DNA from: Edaphobacter bradus
GTDB lineage: Bacteria; Acidobacteriota; Terriglobia; Terriglobales; Acidobacteriaceae
Reading direction: 5' to 3'
Assembly (NCBI RefSeq): GCF_025685645.1
Contig: NZ_JAGSYF010000002.1
Location: 558,001 to 622,000 of the forward strand
DNA: 64,000 nucleotides
Shown piece by piece: positions 37,051 through 47,112 of the stretch. The stretch's first letter is position 1. Every line of letters begins with the position of its first letter. Under the pieces are notes generated by a model that saw nothing but the letters and a program-made list of their open reading frames with translations, was not told the DNA's origin and searched no databases. Position numbers and translations under genes: made by a program.

Positions 37051-39444
37051 TTACTGATCTTCGTCGCCCGGGCCGCCCGCGTGATGGAGCGCCTCCTGAG
37101 CCTCGGCCCATGGCTTCAACTGGTACTCGCGCGGCGGAGTATCACCCGCGAGGTTGCGGACGAAGTAGTCCCACCGCCGCCGCGCCATATACTGCGAAGC
37201 TTCGGCATAGCCGTGCGCGACATTGGGAATCAGCAACAGATCGAAGTCCTTGTTGGCCTTGATGAGCGCATCCACCACCAGCAACGTGTTGTTCACCGGA
37301 ACGTTGTTGTCCATCGTCCCGTGCGCCAGCAGCAGATGGCCTTTGAGGTTCTTGGCAAAGTACTGGTTCGCCTGGCTGTCGTAGTTCGTCGTTCCGTCCG
37401 GGAACCTCACCAGCAGCCCGGCCCACTTCTCCGCCCAGTCGTCCTCGTAGTCGCGCTGATCGTGATTGCCGCTCTCCGCGATGCCGACCTTGAAGAAGTC
37501 CGGATACTTGAACATCGCCGCCGCCGTCGCGTTGCCTCCGCCGGAGTGCCCGTAGATTCCCGAGCGATCCAGATCAATCCACGGATACTTCGCGGCCAGC
37601 TGCTTCATCCCCGCCACCTGGTCGGGAATCGTATTGTCGCCGAGGTTGCCGTAATAGAACTCGTGGAATGTCTTGGAGCGCCACGGCGTCCCCATGCCAT
37701 CGATGCAGACAACCACGAAGCCGAGCTCCGCCAGCGACTGCATGTCTCCATGCGCCGCCGCAAAGTTCCGCCCACCGCAGGAGCCCGTCTGCGGCCCGGG
37801 ATAGACGTGGTTCACGATGGGATACTTCTTCGATGCGTCGAAGTTCGTCGGCTTGAAGAGGAATCCGTACAGGTCCGTCTTGCCGTCGCGCGCCTTCACC
37901 GTAATCGGCGTCGGCGGAACCCAGCCTGTCGCTACCAGCTTCGAGATGTCCTGCTTCGCAACCTCGACCACGACCTTGCCCGTGCTGTCGCGGACTACCG
38001 TCGTCTCCGGCTGCGTCGGCGTCGATGCCGCATCGACAAAGTAGCGGCCATCGGGCGATGCGGTCACAACGTGATCGGCGTTCTCCGGCGTCAGCAGCGT
38101 CATCCCGCCGCCGTCGAAGTTGATGCTGTAGTAGTGCGCGAAGTACGGATCGCGCCCCGCCTCCTTGCCCACGGCAAGGAAATACAGCTTGCGCGAATCA
38201 TCATCGGCGTACAGGACCTGCGTGACGTTGCCCTCGCCGTGCGTGATCTGGTTCTTGAGCCTGCCCGTCGTAAGGTCGTAGAGATACATCTGTCCCCAGC
38301 CGTCCTTCTCGCTGAACCACAGAAACTCGTTCGACTTCGGCAGATACTTCCAGTTGACCTTGTCGTTGCCGCTTTCAAAAAATTTCGGCGCCGTCTCGGT
38401 GTAGACGTCGCGCACATCACCGCTCGCAGCGTCGGCCACGCGGAACCACTCCTGCTTATGGTCGCGCGAGGTGGAGACGAAGGCGAGGTGCGCGCTGTCG
38501 TCGCTCCACTGCACGTCGTCCCATCCTCCGCCGCCATTGCAGCTGATGTCATCGCAGATCGTCGAGCGGTGCTGGTCCGGCTCTATCTTCAGGCGGATGA
38601 CCTTCGCCGAGCCCACGTCGAGAATCACGCGCTCGATCATCGTCACGTTCGTGTCGCCGACCAGCGGATACTTCCACGCCTGCAGCTGCGGATGACCGTT
38701 CGTGACCGGTACCAGATACATCTCGCCGTCCTTGCGCTGGTCCTGCTGAAAGGTCGCAATCTTCTTGGAGTCGGGCGACCAGACGAGGATGGGATTGTCG
38801 CTCCGCTGCCAGCCTGCATTGTCGGTCGCGTAGCCAAAGTCCTTCACGCCGTCCGTCGTGAGCTGCGTCTCTTTCCCGCTCGCAAGGTCCCGCACCCACA
38901 GATTGTAGTTGCGAAGGAACGCGCTCTTCGTGCCGTCCGGCGAGACGATCGCCTCGGCGCGCGCACGGCCGAATGCCGGACGCGCTACAGGGGTTACCGA
39001 CGTCGCCGCGCACTTCCCCTCGCCGCTCAGGTCGCAGCGATACTGCTTCGCCCCGGCGGAGACCAGAACAACCTCGCCATTCACGTCGAGATCGGCAAGG
39101 ACGAGATGATGCGGGTCCTTCTCCCCACGCGCACCTGCGGCCGTCAACGCGGCGGCAAGCTTCGCATGATCGAAGGCCGCGCTCTTCGTCGCCTTCGCCG
39201 CATCGACCATCACATAGGTGATTCCCTCCGGACCGAGATCGCGATACCAGAAGCGGCCAGCCGAGATCCACGCCGGATGCTCGACGCCGTGAAAGACCAG
39301 TGGGTTCACGTTGTAGTTCATGAACTTCTCGGCCTGCGCATAGTCGGCCATGGTGAGCTGGCGGCCCTGCGCCGCGGCTGCAACCGTCAAACCCAATCCC
39401 AGTACCACGGCGGTCGCCGTCGTCAGACCTCGAACCAAAGACAT
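37051..39444 (-). CDS. Dipeptidyl peptidase IV-like S9 serine peptidase
   Basis: A 797-residue secreted peptidase (signal peptide cut near AAAAQG, start ATG 39444 after GGTTGAAGGG). Residues about 100-520 form a beta propeller of the DPPIV_N type. The C-terminal alpha/beta hydrolase has nucleophile Ser634 in GHSGGGN, an Asp in DNNVPVNN and His in NVAHGY. It removes dipeptides from peptide N-termini in the periplasm. The longer frame to 39528 lacks a signal peptide. It converges on gluQ with only 6 bp between the stops. Confidence 0.93.
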   Translation of the reverse strand: MSLVRGLTTATAVVLGLGLTVAAAAQGRQLTMADYAQAEKFMNYNVNPLVFHGVEHPAWISAGRFWYRDLGPEGITYVMVDAAKATKSAAFDHAKLAAALTAAGARGEKDPHHLVLADLDVNGEVVLVSAGAKQYRCDLSGEGKCAATSVTPVARPAFGRARAEAIVSPDGTKSAFLRNYNLWVRDLASGKETQLTTDGVKDFGYATDNAGWQRSDNPILVWSPDSKKIATFQQDQRKDGEMYLVPVTNGHPQLQAWKYPLVGDTNVTMIERVILDVGSAKVIRLKIEPDQHRSTICDDISCNGGGGWDDVQWSDDSAHLAFVSTSRDHKQEWFRVADAASGDVRDVYTETAPKFFESGNDKVNWKYLPKSNEFLWFSEKDGWGQMYLYDLTTGRLKNQITHGEGNVTQVLYADDDSRKLYFLAVGKEAGRDPYFAHYYSINFDGGGMTLLTPENADHVVTASPDGRYFVDAASTPTQPETTVVRDSTGKVVVEVAKQDISKLVATGWVPPTPITVKARDGKTDLYGFLFKPTNFDASKKYPIVNHVYPGPQTGSCGGRNFAAAHGDMQSLAELGFVVVCIDGMGTPWRSKTFHEFYYGNLGDNTIPDQVAGMKQLAAKYPWIDLDRSGIYGHSGGGNATAAAMFKYPDFFKVGIAESGNHDQRDYEDDWAEKWAGLLVRFPDGTTNYDSQANQYFAKNLKGHLLLAHGTMDNNVPVNNTLLVVDALIKANKDFDLLLIPNVAHGYAEASQYMARRRWDYFVRNLAGDTPPREYQLKPWAEAQEALHHAGGPGDEDQ

Positions 39445-39541
39445 CCCTTCAACCCTCCAAACCGATTCTCTCTTGTTGAGATTGTGCAAGCCTCGCCAGT
39501 CTACAACCACCACTGCATTGGACGGCAACGCGCACTGCAGG

Positions 39542-40288
39542 TCATCCGCCGCGCGCCTTCCATAACACCTGCCTCACAATCCCCATCCACACCGGCACAT
39601 CGCTCGCCGCCAGTCCCATGCGCAGAACCAGCCGCCTGATCTGCGCCTCGTCACAGTTCGCTGGATGACGCCGCGTGTAGCCGGTCGCCTCCAGCATCTC
39701 CGTAAACGACGCAAGCAGCCGCTCGACCTCTCCTGCCTCGGCCGCGCGAGAGACTCCCTTCGCCCCGTGCTCACCAGGACTCCGCACAAGCTCGTACAGG
39801 CACACCGCGACGGCCTGCCCCAGGTTCATCGATGGATGACGAATCCCTTCATGCTGCTCCATCGGAATCGTCAGCAGCCAGTGGCAATGGCTCAGCTCCT
39901 CATTGCTGAGCCCTGTCTTCTCCGAGCCAAAGAGCAGAGCCACGCGCCCACTCTCGCTGGAAAGCTCAGCGCCGATCGCCTCTGCTGCCTCAGGCAGCGC
40001 ATGCAGCGGATGCTCCAGCGCCCGCTCGCCGACCGCCGACGTGCCAACCACTAGCGTGCAGTCGGCAACCGCGCTCGCAACACTGTCCCATTTGCTTGCG
40101 TTCGCCACCACCGCCGAGGCATCCACCGCCGAGCGCGCCGTCTCCAGCGGGACCGTGTAATCGTTCACCACGCGCAGGTGCCGGAAGCCGAAGTCATGCA
40201 TGGCCCGCGCCACCGCACCGATATTGTTCGGATTCCGCGCACGAACCAGCACAACAACGAGGCGGTCGGATTGTTCCACGTGGAGCAC
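39542..40288 (-). CDS. trmJ: SpoU/TrmJ-like RNA 2'-O-methyltransferase
   Basis: A 248-residue SPOUT methyltransferase. The three family motifs are present: VRARNPNNIGAVARAM (motif 1), LLFGSEKTGLSNEEL (motif 2) and IPSMNLGQAV-type HPSMNLGQAVAVCLYEL (motif 3), which forms the knotted SAM site. The C-terminal extension of about 80 residues fits TrmJ, which methylates ribose 32 of several tRNAs; other SpoU enzymes remain possible. It is 98 bp upstream of the DPP-IV-like gene, same strand. Confidence 0.85.
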   Translation of the reverse strand: MLHVEQSDRLVVVLVRARNPNNIGAVARAMHDFGFRHLRVVNDYTVPLETARSAVDASAVVANASKWDSVASAVADCTLVVGTSAVGERALEHPLHALPEAAEAIGAELSSESGRVALLFGSEKTGLSNEELSHCHWLLTIPMEQHEGIRHPSMNLGQAVAVCLYELVRSPGEHGAKGVSRAAEAGEVERLLASFTEMLEATGYTRRHPANCDEAQIRRLVLRMGLAASDVPVWMGIVRQVLWKARGG

Positions 40289-40418
40289 TCAGGGCTATTG
40301 TAGGACCCGCCTGCGCCTCACTGACCGCGAGCTGGGAAATGCGCCAAAAGCAAAGCGGCCGACAGAGACTCTGTACGGCCGCCTTGCGCTCTTGCGAAGC
40401 AAAGTCAGGACAGCACTC

Positions 40419-41600
40419 TTACCGCCTTTGGTGATCGTTCTGGTTTTCGTGACTGACCTGCTGGTTCATCTGTGGCTGCCGGTCAACATGCTGCATCGGC
40501 TGGCTCATCTGTGGCTGACGGTCAACACGCTGCATCGGCTGGCTCATCTGCGGCTGCCGGTCAACACGCTGCATCGGCTGGCTCATCTGTGGCTGACGGT
40601 CAACACGCTGCATCGGCTGGCTCATCTGTGGCTGACGGTCAACACGCTGCATCGGCTGGCTCATCTGCGGCTGACGGTCAACACGCTGCTGCGGCTGGTT
40701 CATCTGCGGCTGACGGTCAACACGCTGCTGCGGCTGGCTCATCTGCGGCTGCCGGTCAACGCGCTGCATCGGCTGGCTCATCTGCGGTTGCCGATCAGCA
40801 TGTTGCACCTGCTGGTTCACCTGTGGCTGCCGGTCAGCACGCTGCTGCGGCTGGTTCGTCTGCGGCTGCCGGTCAAAACGCTGTTGCTGGTTCGCGCTGC
40901 GCTCATTCACCGTACGCATCGCCATCGTTTGGGGACGTCCTCCGTTCGCCGACGCGAGTTGTCCGCGATCCGCGCGCATCGCCTGCTCATGGGCCATCTG
41001 GTTCGACGTCGGCTGGAAGTGCTGCTCGCGAACCGCGGCCCTCTCATGCTCGTTCGGGCGAGCCTGAAGACCGCCCTGTCCGCCGTTGTAGCTCACGCGG
41101 TTGTAGTTGTTGACGATGACGGTCTTGTTGTAGACGTTCGTCACCTGGTTGACGTTAATGTTGTTCACCGTGCGGTTGTAGTTGAAGACGCCGTGGTTCC
41201 AGTAGCCGCCCTCATAGCCTTCGCCGCCATAGCCGAAGCCGTAGTTCACGCCGCCGTAGAAGCCGATATGCGGACCCCAGTAGCCGGGGTGGAAGAAATA
41301 CGACCCGTCGTCCCACCCCCAGTAAGGCGGCGTCCACAGCATGCCGACGGGAGCCAGAACCCACACGCCGGGAACCCAGTAATAGCCATCAGGACCGTAC
41401 GCCCAGTAGCCAGGCGTCCAGATATAACCCGGGCCAGGGTTGAGAGGTTGCGTGTAGACAGGCAGTACCGGCGGAGGCGTGCCCACCGAGACGCCAATCG
41501 AAACATCGACGGCCGCAAAGGAAGCCGCTGGGACAAACGCCAGCGTCGCCGCTGCCACAGTCACTACTGCAATTTTCTGAATTGATTTGAGAGATCGCAT
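40419..41600 (-). CDS. YXWGXW-like secreted protein with Q-rich tandem repeat tail
   Basis: A 393-residue exported protein (signal peptide cut near SFAAV). Residues about 45-135 contain repeated Trp/Tyr/Gly units (YIWTPGYWAYGPDGYYW, PYWGWDDGSYFFHPGYWG) like YXWGXW-repeat proteins, followed by an Asn-rich stretch (TVNNINVNQVTNVYN). The C-terminal part has eleven 13-residue repeats of the type DRQPQMSQPMQRV. Start ATG 41600 gives the signal peptide. Probably an envelope or surface-associated protein; function unknown. Confidence 0.8.
   Translation of the reverse strand: MRSLKSIQKIAVVTVAAATLAFVPAASFAAVDVSIGVSVGTPPPVLPVYTQPLNPGPGYIWTPGYWAYGPDGYYWVPGVWVLAPVGMLWTPPYWGWDDGSYFFHPGYWGPHIGFYGGVNYGFGYGGEGYEGGYWNHGVFNYNRTVNNINVNQVTNVYNKTVIVNNYNRVSYNGGQGGLQARPNEHERAAVREQHFQPTSNQMAHEQAMRADRGQLASANGGRPQTMAMRTVNERSANQQQRFDRQPQTNQPQQRADRQPQVNQQVQHADRQPQMSQPMQRVDRQPQMSQPQQRVDRQPQMNQPQQRVDRQPQMSQPMQRVDRQPQMSQPMQRVDRQPQMSQPMQRVDRQPQMSQPMQRVDRQPQMSQPMQHVDRQPQMNQQVSHENQNDHQRR
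40446..40874. repeat. Eleven 39-bp tandem repeats (coding)
   Basis: Each unit encodes DRQPQMSQPMQRV or a variant. Five of the units near the 3' end of the gene are nearly identical at DNA level, which points to recent expansion; units at the 5' end of the array have diverged (TNQPQQRA, VNQQVQHA). Confidence 0.95.
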
Positions 41601-41861
41601 TCCTTTACCTCGGGGAGGAGAGCAGCGCCAAAAGGAAAGGCGCTGCCAGATTTTGGAGCGAGCCGCGTACAGCCCGCCCAGGTTGACCACGCACATACAG
41701 ACCCATCTTCGGTAGGGAAGTTTTCGCGGACAAGGAAAATCCCGCTAACCCTCTGCAACAAAAGTCGCATTGGCCAGGCAACCTCTCCGCTTCATTCCCA
41801 CCAGGGCAGCCTGGGCCAGGACGCATCTACTACACTCATACTTTACTGAGTTTGTTCTCCG

Positions 41862-43649
41862 GTGTCCGATAACTTCTCTCAACTCGTCAAGCAGCAGGCC
41901 GATATCGTGCGCATCATCGGCGAGTACGTGAAGCTGCGCAAGACCGGCGCGCAGAACCACACCGGCCTCTGTCCCTTTCACAAGGAGAAGACCGGCTCCT
42001 TCTCGGTCAACGCCGCCCACGGCTACTTCTACTGCTTCGGCTGCCACGAGAAGGGCGACGTCTTCACCTTCGTCATGAAGATGGAGCACGTCAGCTTCCC
42101 CGAGGCCGTGCGTTCCGTCGCGACCAAGATGGGGATTCCACTTCCGAAGCGCGAGTTCTCCTCGCCCGAAGAGGCGCGCGAGGCCGGACTCCGTAAGCAG
42201 CTCCTCGACATCCACGAAGCGGCGACGCAGTACTTCGAGGCGCAGCTCAAGAGCCCCGAGGCCGCCCGCGCCCGTGAGTACCTCAGCGGCCGTGGCGTCA
42301 CCGCCGAGACCATCGCGAAGTTCCGCATCGGCTACGCGCCCGACGACTACAACGATATGCGCGAGCGGCTGAAGCCCCACTTCAACGAAGAGACGATGCG
42401 AGCCAGCGGGCTCTTCGCCGCCAAGGAGCAGGCCGACGGATCGCAGGGGCAGATGTACGCGAAGTTCCGCAAGCGCATCACCTTCCCCATCGCGAACGAG
42501 CAGGGCCGGACCATCGCCTTCACCGCGCGCGCTCTCGATGCCGTCGACGACAAGGGCCGCCCTCTGCCCAAGTACATGAACTCGCCCGAGACCCCGCTCT
42601 ACTCCAAGGGCCAGGTGCTCTTCAATCTCGACAAGGCCAAGGCAGACATCCGCTCCAACGACTTTGCGCTTCTCGTCGAAGGGCAGATGGACTGCATCTC
42701 CGTCTACATGGCGGGAATCCGCAATGTCGTCGCCACCTCGGGCACGGCCTTCACCGAGATGCAGGTGCGGCTGCTCAGCCGCTTCACCAAGCGCGTCCTG
42801 GTCAACTTTGATCCCGACACCGCAGGCGCCAACGCCGCCGAGAAGTCCATCGCCCTGCTCACCGAAGAGGACTTCGAGGTCAAGGTCGTCGCGCTCGAAG
42901 ACGGCCTCGACCCCGACCGCTTCATCCGCGAACAGGGGGTGCAGGCCTACATGGCGGCGCTGCGGACAGCCAAGCGCCACGCCGACTACCTCATCGACCG
43001 CGCCCGCCAGCAGTTCCCCGGCCGCACCGCCGAGGCCAAGGTGAAGGCGATGAACTTCCTCCTCCCGCACATCCGCCGCATGCCCAACCGCATCCAGCGC
43101 GACGAGTTCGCCGCCGACGCCGCGCAGAAGCTCGGCATCGACTCCGTGATCCTTCGCCAGGAGCTGAAGCAGGCCGCCGCGCAGCGCGTCGAGAGTGTCC
43201 GCTCACACTCCACCGACCCCGCCAGCGAGACCGAGCGCGTCCTGCTCCGCGCGCTCGTGCTCCCCGAGAGCGACCCCGCGCGCACGCTCGCGGCCGACCA
43301 GCTCTCCCAGCACTCCGACTGGTTCGAGGGCATGCCCGCGGCTCCGCTGCTCGAAGCCCTGGCCAATGCGCCCGTTCCGCCCAATCCTCTCGACGCCGCC
43401 CCCGACCAGGAGACCCGCGCCCTGCTGGCTCGCGCCTTGATGCACAGCGACGACCCTGGCTCTGCCAACCACTCCATCGCGCAGCTCGTCGCCAACGCCC
43501 TGCACACACTCGAGCGCCGCCACATCGAGAGCCGCCAGCGCAACATCCGCACCTCCATCGCCGAAGCCGACCGCCGCGGCGACCAGGAGATGGTCACGCG
43601 CCTCATGAACGAGCGCCTCGCACTCGACCGCAGACTCCGCGAACTCTAG
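41862..43649 (+). CDS. dnaG: DNA primase
   Basis: A 595-residue primase starting at GTG 41862. The N-terminal zinc site has Cys37, His40, Cys58 and Cys61 (CPFH and CFGC). The catalytic core includes FPIANEQGRTIAFTARAL and a TOPRIM domain with LVEGQMDCI near 268 and FDPDTAG near 316. A C-terminal helicase-interaction region (about 440-595) is less conserved. It makes RNA primers for lagging-strand synthesis. In many bacteria dnaG lies directly before rpoD; here rpoD is about 3.9 kb downstream. Confidence 0.96.
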   Translation: MSDNFSQLVKQQADIVRIIGEYVKLRKTGAQNHTGLCPFHKEKTGSFSVNAAHGYFYCFGCHEKGDVFTFVMKMEHVSFPEAVRSVATKMGIPLPKREFSSPEEAREAGLRKQLLDIHEAATQYFEAQLKSPEAARAREYLSGRGVTAETIAKFRIGYAPDDYNDMRERLKPHFNEETMRASGLFAAKEQADGSQGQMYAKFRKRITFPIANEQGRTIAFTARALDAVDDKGRPLPKYMNSPETPLYSKGQVLFNLDKAKADIRSNDFALLVEGQMDCISVYMAGIRNVVATSGTAFTEMQVRLLSRFTKRVLVNFDPDTAGANAAEKSIALLTEEDFEVKVVALEDGLDPDRFIREQGVQAYMAALRTAKRHADYLIDRARQQFPGRTAEAKVKAMNFLLPHIRRMPNRIQRDEFAADAAQKLGIDSVILRQELKQAAAQRVESVRSHSTDPASETERVLLRALVLPESDPARTLAADQLSQHSDWFEGMPAAPLLEALANAPVPPNPLDAAPDQETRALLARALMHSDDPGSANHSIAQLVANALHTLERRHIESRQRNIRTSIAEADRRGDQEMVTRLMNERLALDRRLREL

Positions 43650-43773
43650 CCGCCCGAGTTCGTGATCCGCTCACAGTGCTGTCATCCCGGCTTGTTACAA
43701 TCGCCTTAGTCAGCTGACCAGACGCCGTGAGTGGACGCGGCTTAGGCAAGCGAAAACTGCGGAGGATACGGCC

Positions 43774-45183
43774 ATCGACAAAGGTACCAAGCGCCGTCTC
43801 GCCCTCGGCTTTCTCTCCAACTGGATCAGCAAGCTCGCATACACCATCGTTCAACTGGTGCAGGTTCCCGTCTTTCTGCACTTCTGGAGCGTGCCTCTCT
43901 ATGGCGAGTGGCTGATCGTGAGCGCCGTCCCGACGTATCTCGGCGTCAGCAGCGTCGGCTTCGGCAGCGTCGCCGGCAACGAGATGAGCATGATGACGGC
44001 TCGCGACGACCGCGAGGGTGCTCTACGCGTCTTCCAGAGCTGTTGGTGGCTCATCACCGTCATTTGCTCGCTTTGCATGCTTCTGCTCGGCATCGCGGTC
44101 TATTTCCTTCCCGCGGCGAAGTACCTGAAACTGCACACGATCGGCTCCACAGACACCAAGTGGATCATCTTCTACTTAGGCTGCTCCGTTCTGCTGGCGC
44201 AGCTCGAGACGCTGCTGCAGTCGGCCTACCGCTGCATCGGACGCTACCCCTACGGCTCGTTCATCAAGAGCTGCGCCTCATTGGCAGCCTTCACTATCAT
44301 GCTGGTTCCCGTATGCCTTGGTGGTGGAGCGCGCATCACCGCCCTCGTGTTTGCGCTGGCCAATGGAGCCTTCACCTTTGTCCTTTGCCTGATGGTCCGT
44401 CGAGATATCCCCTGGATACGCTTCGGGTGGTCCCACGCGAGCTTCGCCGAGATTCGTCGCCTCGCTGCTCCCGCACTCGCCTTCATGGCCTTCCCCATCG
44501 GCAACGCCCTCAACCTGCAGGGAACCCTGCTGGCCGTGGGGTACGCGCTTGGCCCCACCTCGGTCGTTATCTTCGGCACCGCCCGGACCGTCTCGCGCGT
44601 CGCCCTGCAGATGGTCCAGATGGTCAATGCCACCTTCTGGCCCGAGATGTCGAACGCCTTCGGCGCCAACGATATTCCTCTCATCCGCAGGCTTCACCGT
44701 CTCGCCTGCCAGATGGCGCTCATCATCGCCGTCATCGTCGTCGCGGCGATGCTCCTCGCCGGACCATGGTTCCTCCACCGTTGGACCGGTGGTCACGTCC
44801 CGCCCAGCCGGACGCTCCTCAGCGTGCTTCTGCTTGTCGTCGTTTTCTACGCGCTCTGGTCCACGAGCTCCACGCTGGTCTCGGCCATCAACCAGCACCA
44901 GAGGCTGGCGGCACGCTACCTCGTCGCCACCAGCATCACCGTCGTGCTCACCTATCTGATGGCGAAACGCTACGGCCTCTATGGGGCGGCGGGCTCCCTG
45001 CTTGTGTCTGAGTTGATCATGACCGTCTACGTCCTGCCCGAATCGCTTAAGATTGCGCACGACACCTTCGAGGGCTTCTTCGCCAGCATGCTCAGCTACC
45101 CGCAATCCTTGCGCCCCGCTGCACTACTTGCTCGTCTGCGGCGCACTACTCCCACCTTCGAGCCGCCCGAAGAGACCGTCTAG
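43774..45183 (+). CDS. Wzx/MATE-like polysaccharide flippase with non-canonical start
   Basis: A membrane protein of about 470 residues with 12-14 helices, resembling O-antigen/polysaccharide flippases (LVQVPVFLHFWSVPLYGEWLIVS is a typical first segment). The first GTG in frame (43858) would remove the conserved region LALGFLSNWISKLAYTIVQL, which is clearly coding. No ATG, GTG or TTG lies upstream in frame. A perfect GGAGG (43761-43765) is placed 8 bp before ATC at 43774, so I propose ATC as start; a base error (ATG) is the alternative. Probably moves lipid-linked sugars across the inner membrane. Confidence 0.75.
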   Translation: MDKGTKRRLALGFLSNWISKLAYTIVQLVQVPVFLHFWSVPLYGEWLIVSAVPTYLGVSSVGFGSVAGNEMSMMTARDDREGALRVFQSCWWLITVICSLCMLLLGIAVYFLPAAKYLKLHTIGSTDTKWIIFYLGCSVLLAQLETLLQSAYRCIGRYPYGSFIKSCASLAAFTIMLVPVCLGGGARITALVFALANGAFTFVLCLMVRRDIPWIRFGWSHASFAEIRRLAAPALAFMAFPIGNALNLQGTLLAVGYALGPTSVVIFGTARTVSRVALQMVQMVNATFWPEMSNAFGANDIPLIRRLHRLACQMALIIAVIVVAAMLLAGPWFLHRWTGGHVPPSRTLLSVLLLVVVFYALWSTSSTLVSAINQHQRLAARYLVATSITVVLTYLMAKRYGLYGAAGSLLVSELIMTVYVLPESLKIAHDTFEGFFASMLSYPQSLRPAALLARLRRTTPTFEPPEETV

Positions 45184-45441
45184 TCTCCTGTCCCAGAAAT
45201 TAATGACCGAACCTGGGCACCGGTCCGTCTCCTGCTCATCGGCTCCATCCTTTTCAGCAACTTACAGCAAACTTCTCCTGTCACATCACCTCTCGGATCA
45301 GCATCGCTGGGACAAGCGCTGGTCGCGTATCCTTGCGGCGCATTTTTGATCCTGCGGCGACGGGAAAGATCGAAAAGGGCCAAGACGAATCCAATGCGGT
45401 CGAGCGGCGCTGCCCACACACCCCTACGACAACAAGGTTGT

Positions 45442-46635
45442 TTATTCATCTTCTCCTTCGTGGAAAATATCTACACTGGCGGTTGCCGCGGGCGGGCTGT
45501 TTAGCCCTCCCATTACCAACACTCCTCGATCGCCGCGTAGGACCAAGACGGCGTGACCACCGCGGGAAACACTCATTGAGCCGGCCTGTGTCCAGGTCCG
45601 TGACTTTGGGTCATAGAGGTCAGCGCTGGACACGGGCGTATCCAGAGCCGTGAAGCCGCCCGGCACGAGCACCCGGCCGTCCGGTAGAAGAACCCCGGCA
45701 AACTCGACCTCATCGCGCGGAGATGTCATGCTCGCGGTCGTAGCCCACTGTCCGGTATCTGGGTCGAAGATCTCTGCAGCGGCGGTCGCATCCGGCACTG
45801 AGTCCACCGCAGCTCCAGCGACCAGGATTCGGCCGTCACGGAGACGCACCGCTGCCTCGTCCGCACGGCCAATGTTCATGCTTCCTGTCAGTGTCCACAT
45901 CTCGGTAGCTGAATCGAAGATCTCGGCAGTTGCGGTCGGTATGGGGCCGGCGTTTGTGTAACCGCCAATGACCAGGATACGGCGATTGTCATCACCATCA
46001 TTGCCTTCATCACGACCTTCACCACGGAGCACGACGGTCGCGAACTCGGCGCGCTCAACGTTCATGCTGGATGTGCGCGTCCAGGTTCCGCTGGCTTCAC
46101 CGTAGATTTCGGCGGACTTAAGTACACCTGACTTACCGAAGCCACCAGCAACCAGGACCTTGTGACCCGGCAGCAACTCTGCTGTGAAGTCCTCGGCACG
46201 CGCGTCATTCATCGAGCCTGTTAACGACCACATATTGGTGGAGGGGTCGTAGATCTCGGCGCTGCTAAGGGGATTGAAGCCTACAGTGTAACCGCCAATA
46301 ACCAGCACACGGCCGTCTTCAAGCCTCACGGCGACATGCGCGGCGCGGGCCACATGCATGGCGGCGGCCAGCTTCCAGGAACCTGTGTGTCTGTCGTAAA
46401 TCTCGCTATCGGCGAAGAAGGAAGGATTGCTAGTTCCGTCGAAGCCGCCGGCCACGAGGATATTGCCATCCTTGAGTTCCGTTGCCACAAAAAATGCGCG
46501 TGCCTTGTTCATGGGATTCGCTTGCTCCCAAGAGCTTCTTGTCGATTTCGCCCAGGCTGGCGGCACAAGAACATAGGGTGCCACACCGAGCAAAACCGAA
46601 ACGGCGATGAATACCACGACGAATTTCTTAGTCAT
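45442..46635 (-). CDS. Secreted kelch-repeat protein
   Basis: A 397-residue protein from ATG 46635, preceded by CCAGGAGGTGCAT. A signal peptide (cut near AWAKS) is followed by six or seven kelch repeats with the pattern GRVLVIGGY...SAEIYDPSTNMWSLTGSM, which fold into a beta propeller. Such propellers bind proteins or sugars; the partner is unknown. The frame stays open upstream to 47007, but those residues look non-coding. The 477 bp between this start and the next gene (47113) show no gene. Confidence 0.85.
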   Translation of the reverse strand: MTKKFVVVFIAVSVLLGVAPYVLVPPAWAKSTRSSWEQANPMNKARAFFVATELKDGNILVAGGFDGTSNPSFFADSEIYDRHTGSWKLAAAMHVARAAHVAVRLEDGRVLVIGGYTVGFNPLSSAEIYDPSTNMWSLTGSMNDARAEDFTAELLPGHKVLVAGGFGKSGVLKSAEIYGEASGTWTRTSSMNVERAEFATVVLRGEGRDEGNDGDDNRRILVIGGYTNAGPIPTATAEIFDSATEMWTLTGSMNIGRADEAAVRLRDGRILVAGAAVDSVPDATAAAEIFDPDTGQWATTASMTSPRDEVEFAGVLLPDGRVLVPGGFTALDTPVSSADLYDPKSRTWTQAGSMSVSRGGHAVLVLRGDRGVLVMGGLNSPPAATASVDIFHEGEDE

Positions 46636-47112
46636 ATGCACCTCCTGGTTTTGAACCGGAAAGGACGACGGAGCTATGGTCTTTACTTGTGTTCCTGCAA
46701 TGCCGGAGCACAAGCCGAGACTCCACAAGACTTCGATCAGATTGAGTTGGGCCGAACTCCCGTCGGACTTCTTTGGGGCGTGCTGTTGCGAGAACAGTCC
46801 TTCGGCAGGAGAGGGGCCAATTCTCCTCCCTGAGCCGGGTGCCCTGTCAAGCGGATCACACGGTGTGGGACCGACTGTGCTCGTACTTGAGCGGTGAATC
46901 TGCCAGCGCTTACTTATGGAGCCGAGGGGCACGGAAGGGTTGTTCTGGCCCCTAAGAGCATTAGCTTCCTCGGGATCGCGAAGGCAAACAACACCACCTG
47001 CCGCCACTAAACTAAAATCAATTAGCTTGATCCTTGCTTACAGCATCACTCCATCTAAGCCATTTATTTTGTGCATGTTTTTAGCCGCGACTCGCATCAA
47101 TTCCCCTGAAAA

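Noticed and set aside
40446..40874. Possible CRISPR array (regular 39-bp units)
   Set aside because: Units are contiguous with no spacers, are in frame with a secreted protein and no cas genes are near.
41745..43070. A 441-codon open frame antisense to dnaG
   Set aside because: The primase on the plus strand has all zinc and TOPRIM motifs; the opposite frame is a composition artefact.
43727..43915. A 62-codon frame starting at GTG before the flippase
   Set aside because: It overlaps the conserved flippase N-terminus in another frame and gives a Ser/Pro-rich shadow product.
46652..47007. N-terminal extension of the kelch protein
   Set aside because: The frame is open but the sequence has no similarity pattern, and a signal peptide with an excellent ribosome site starts at 46635.
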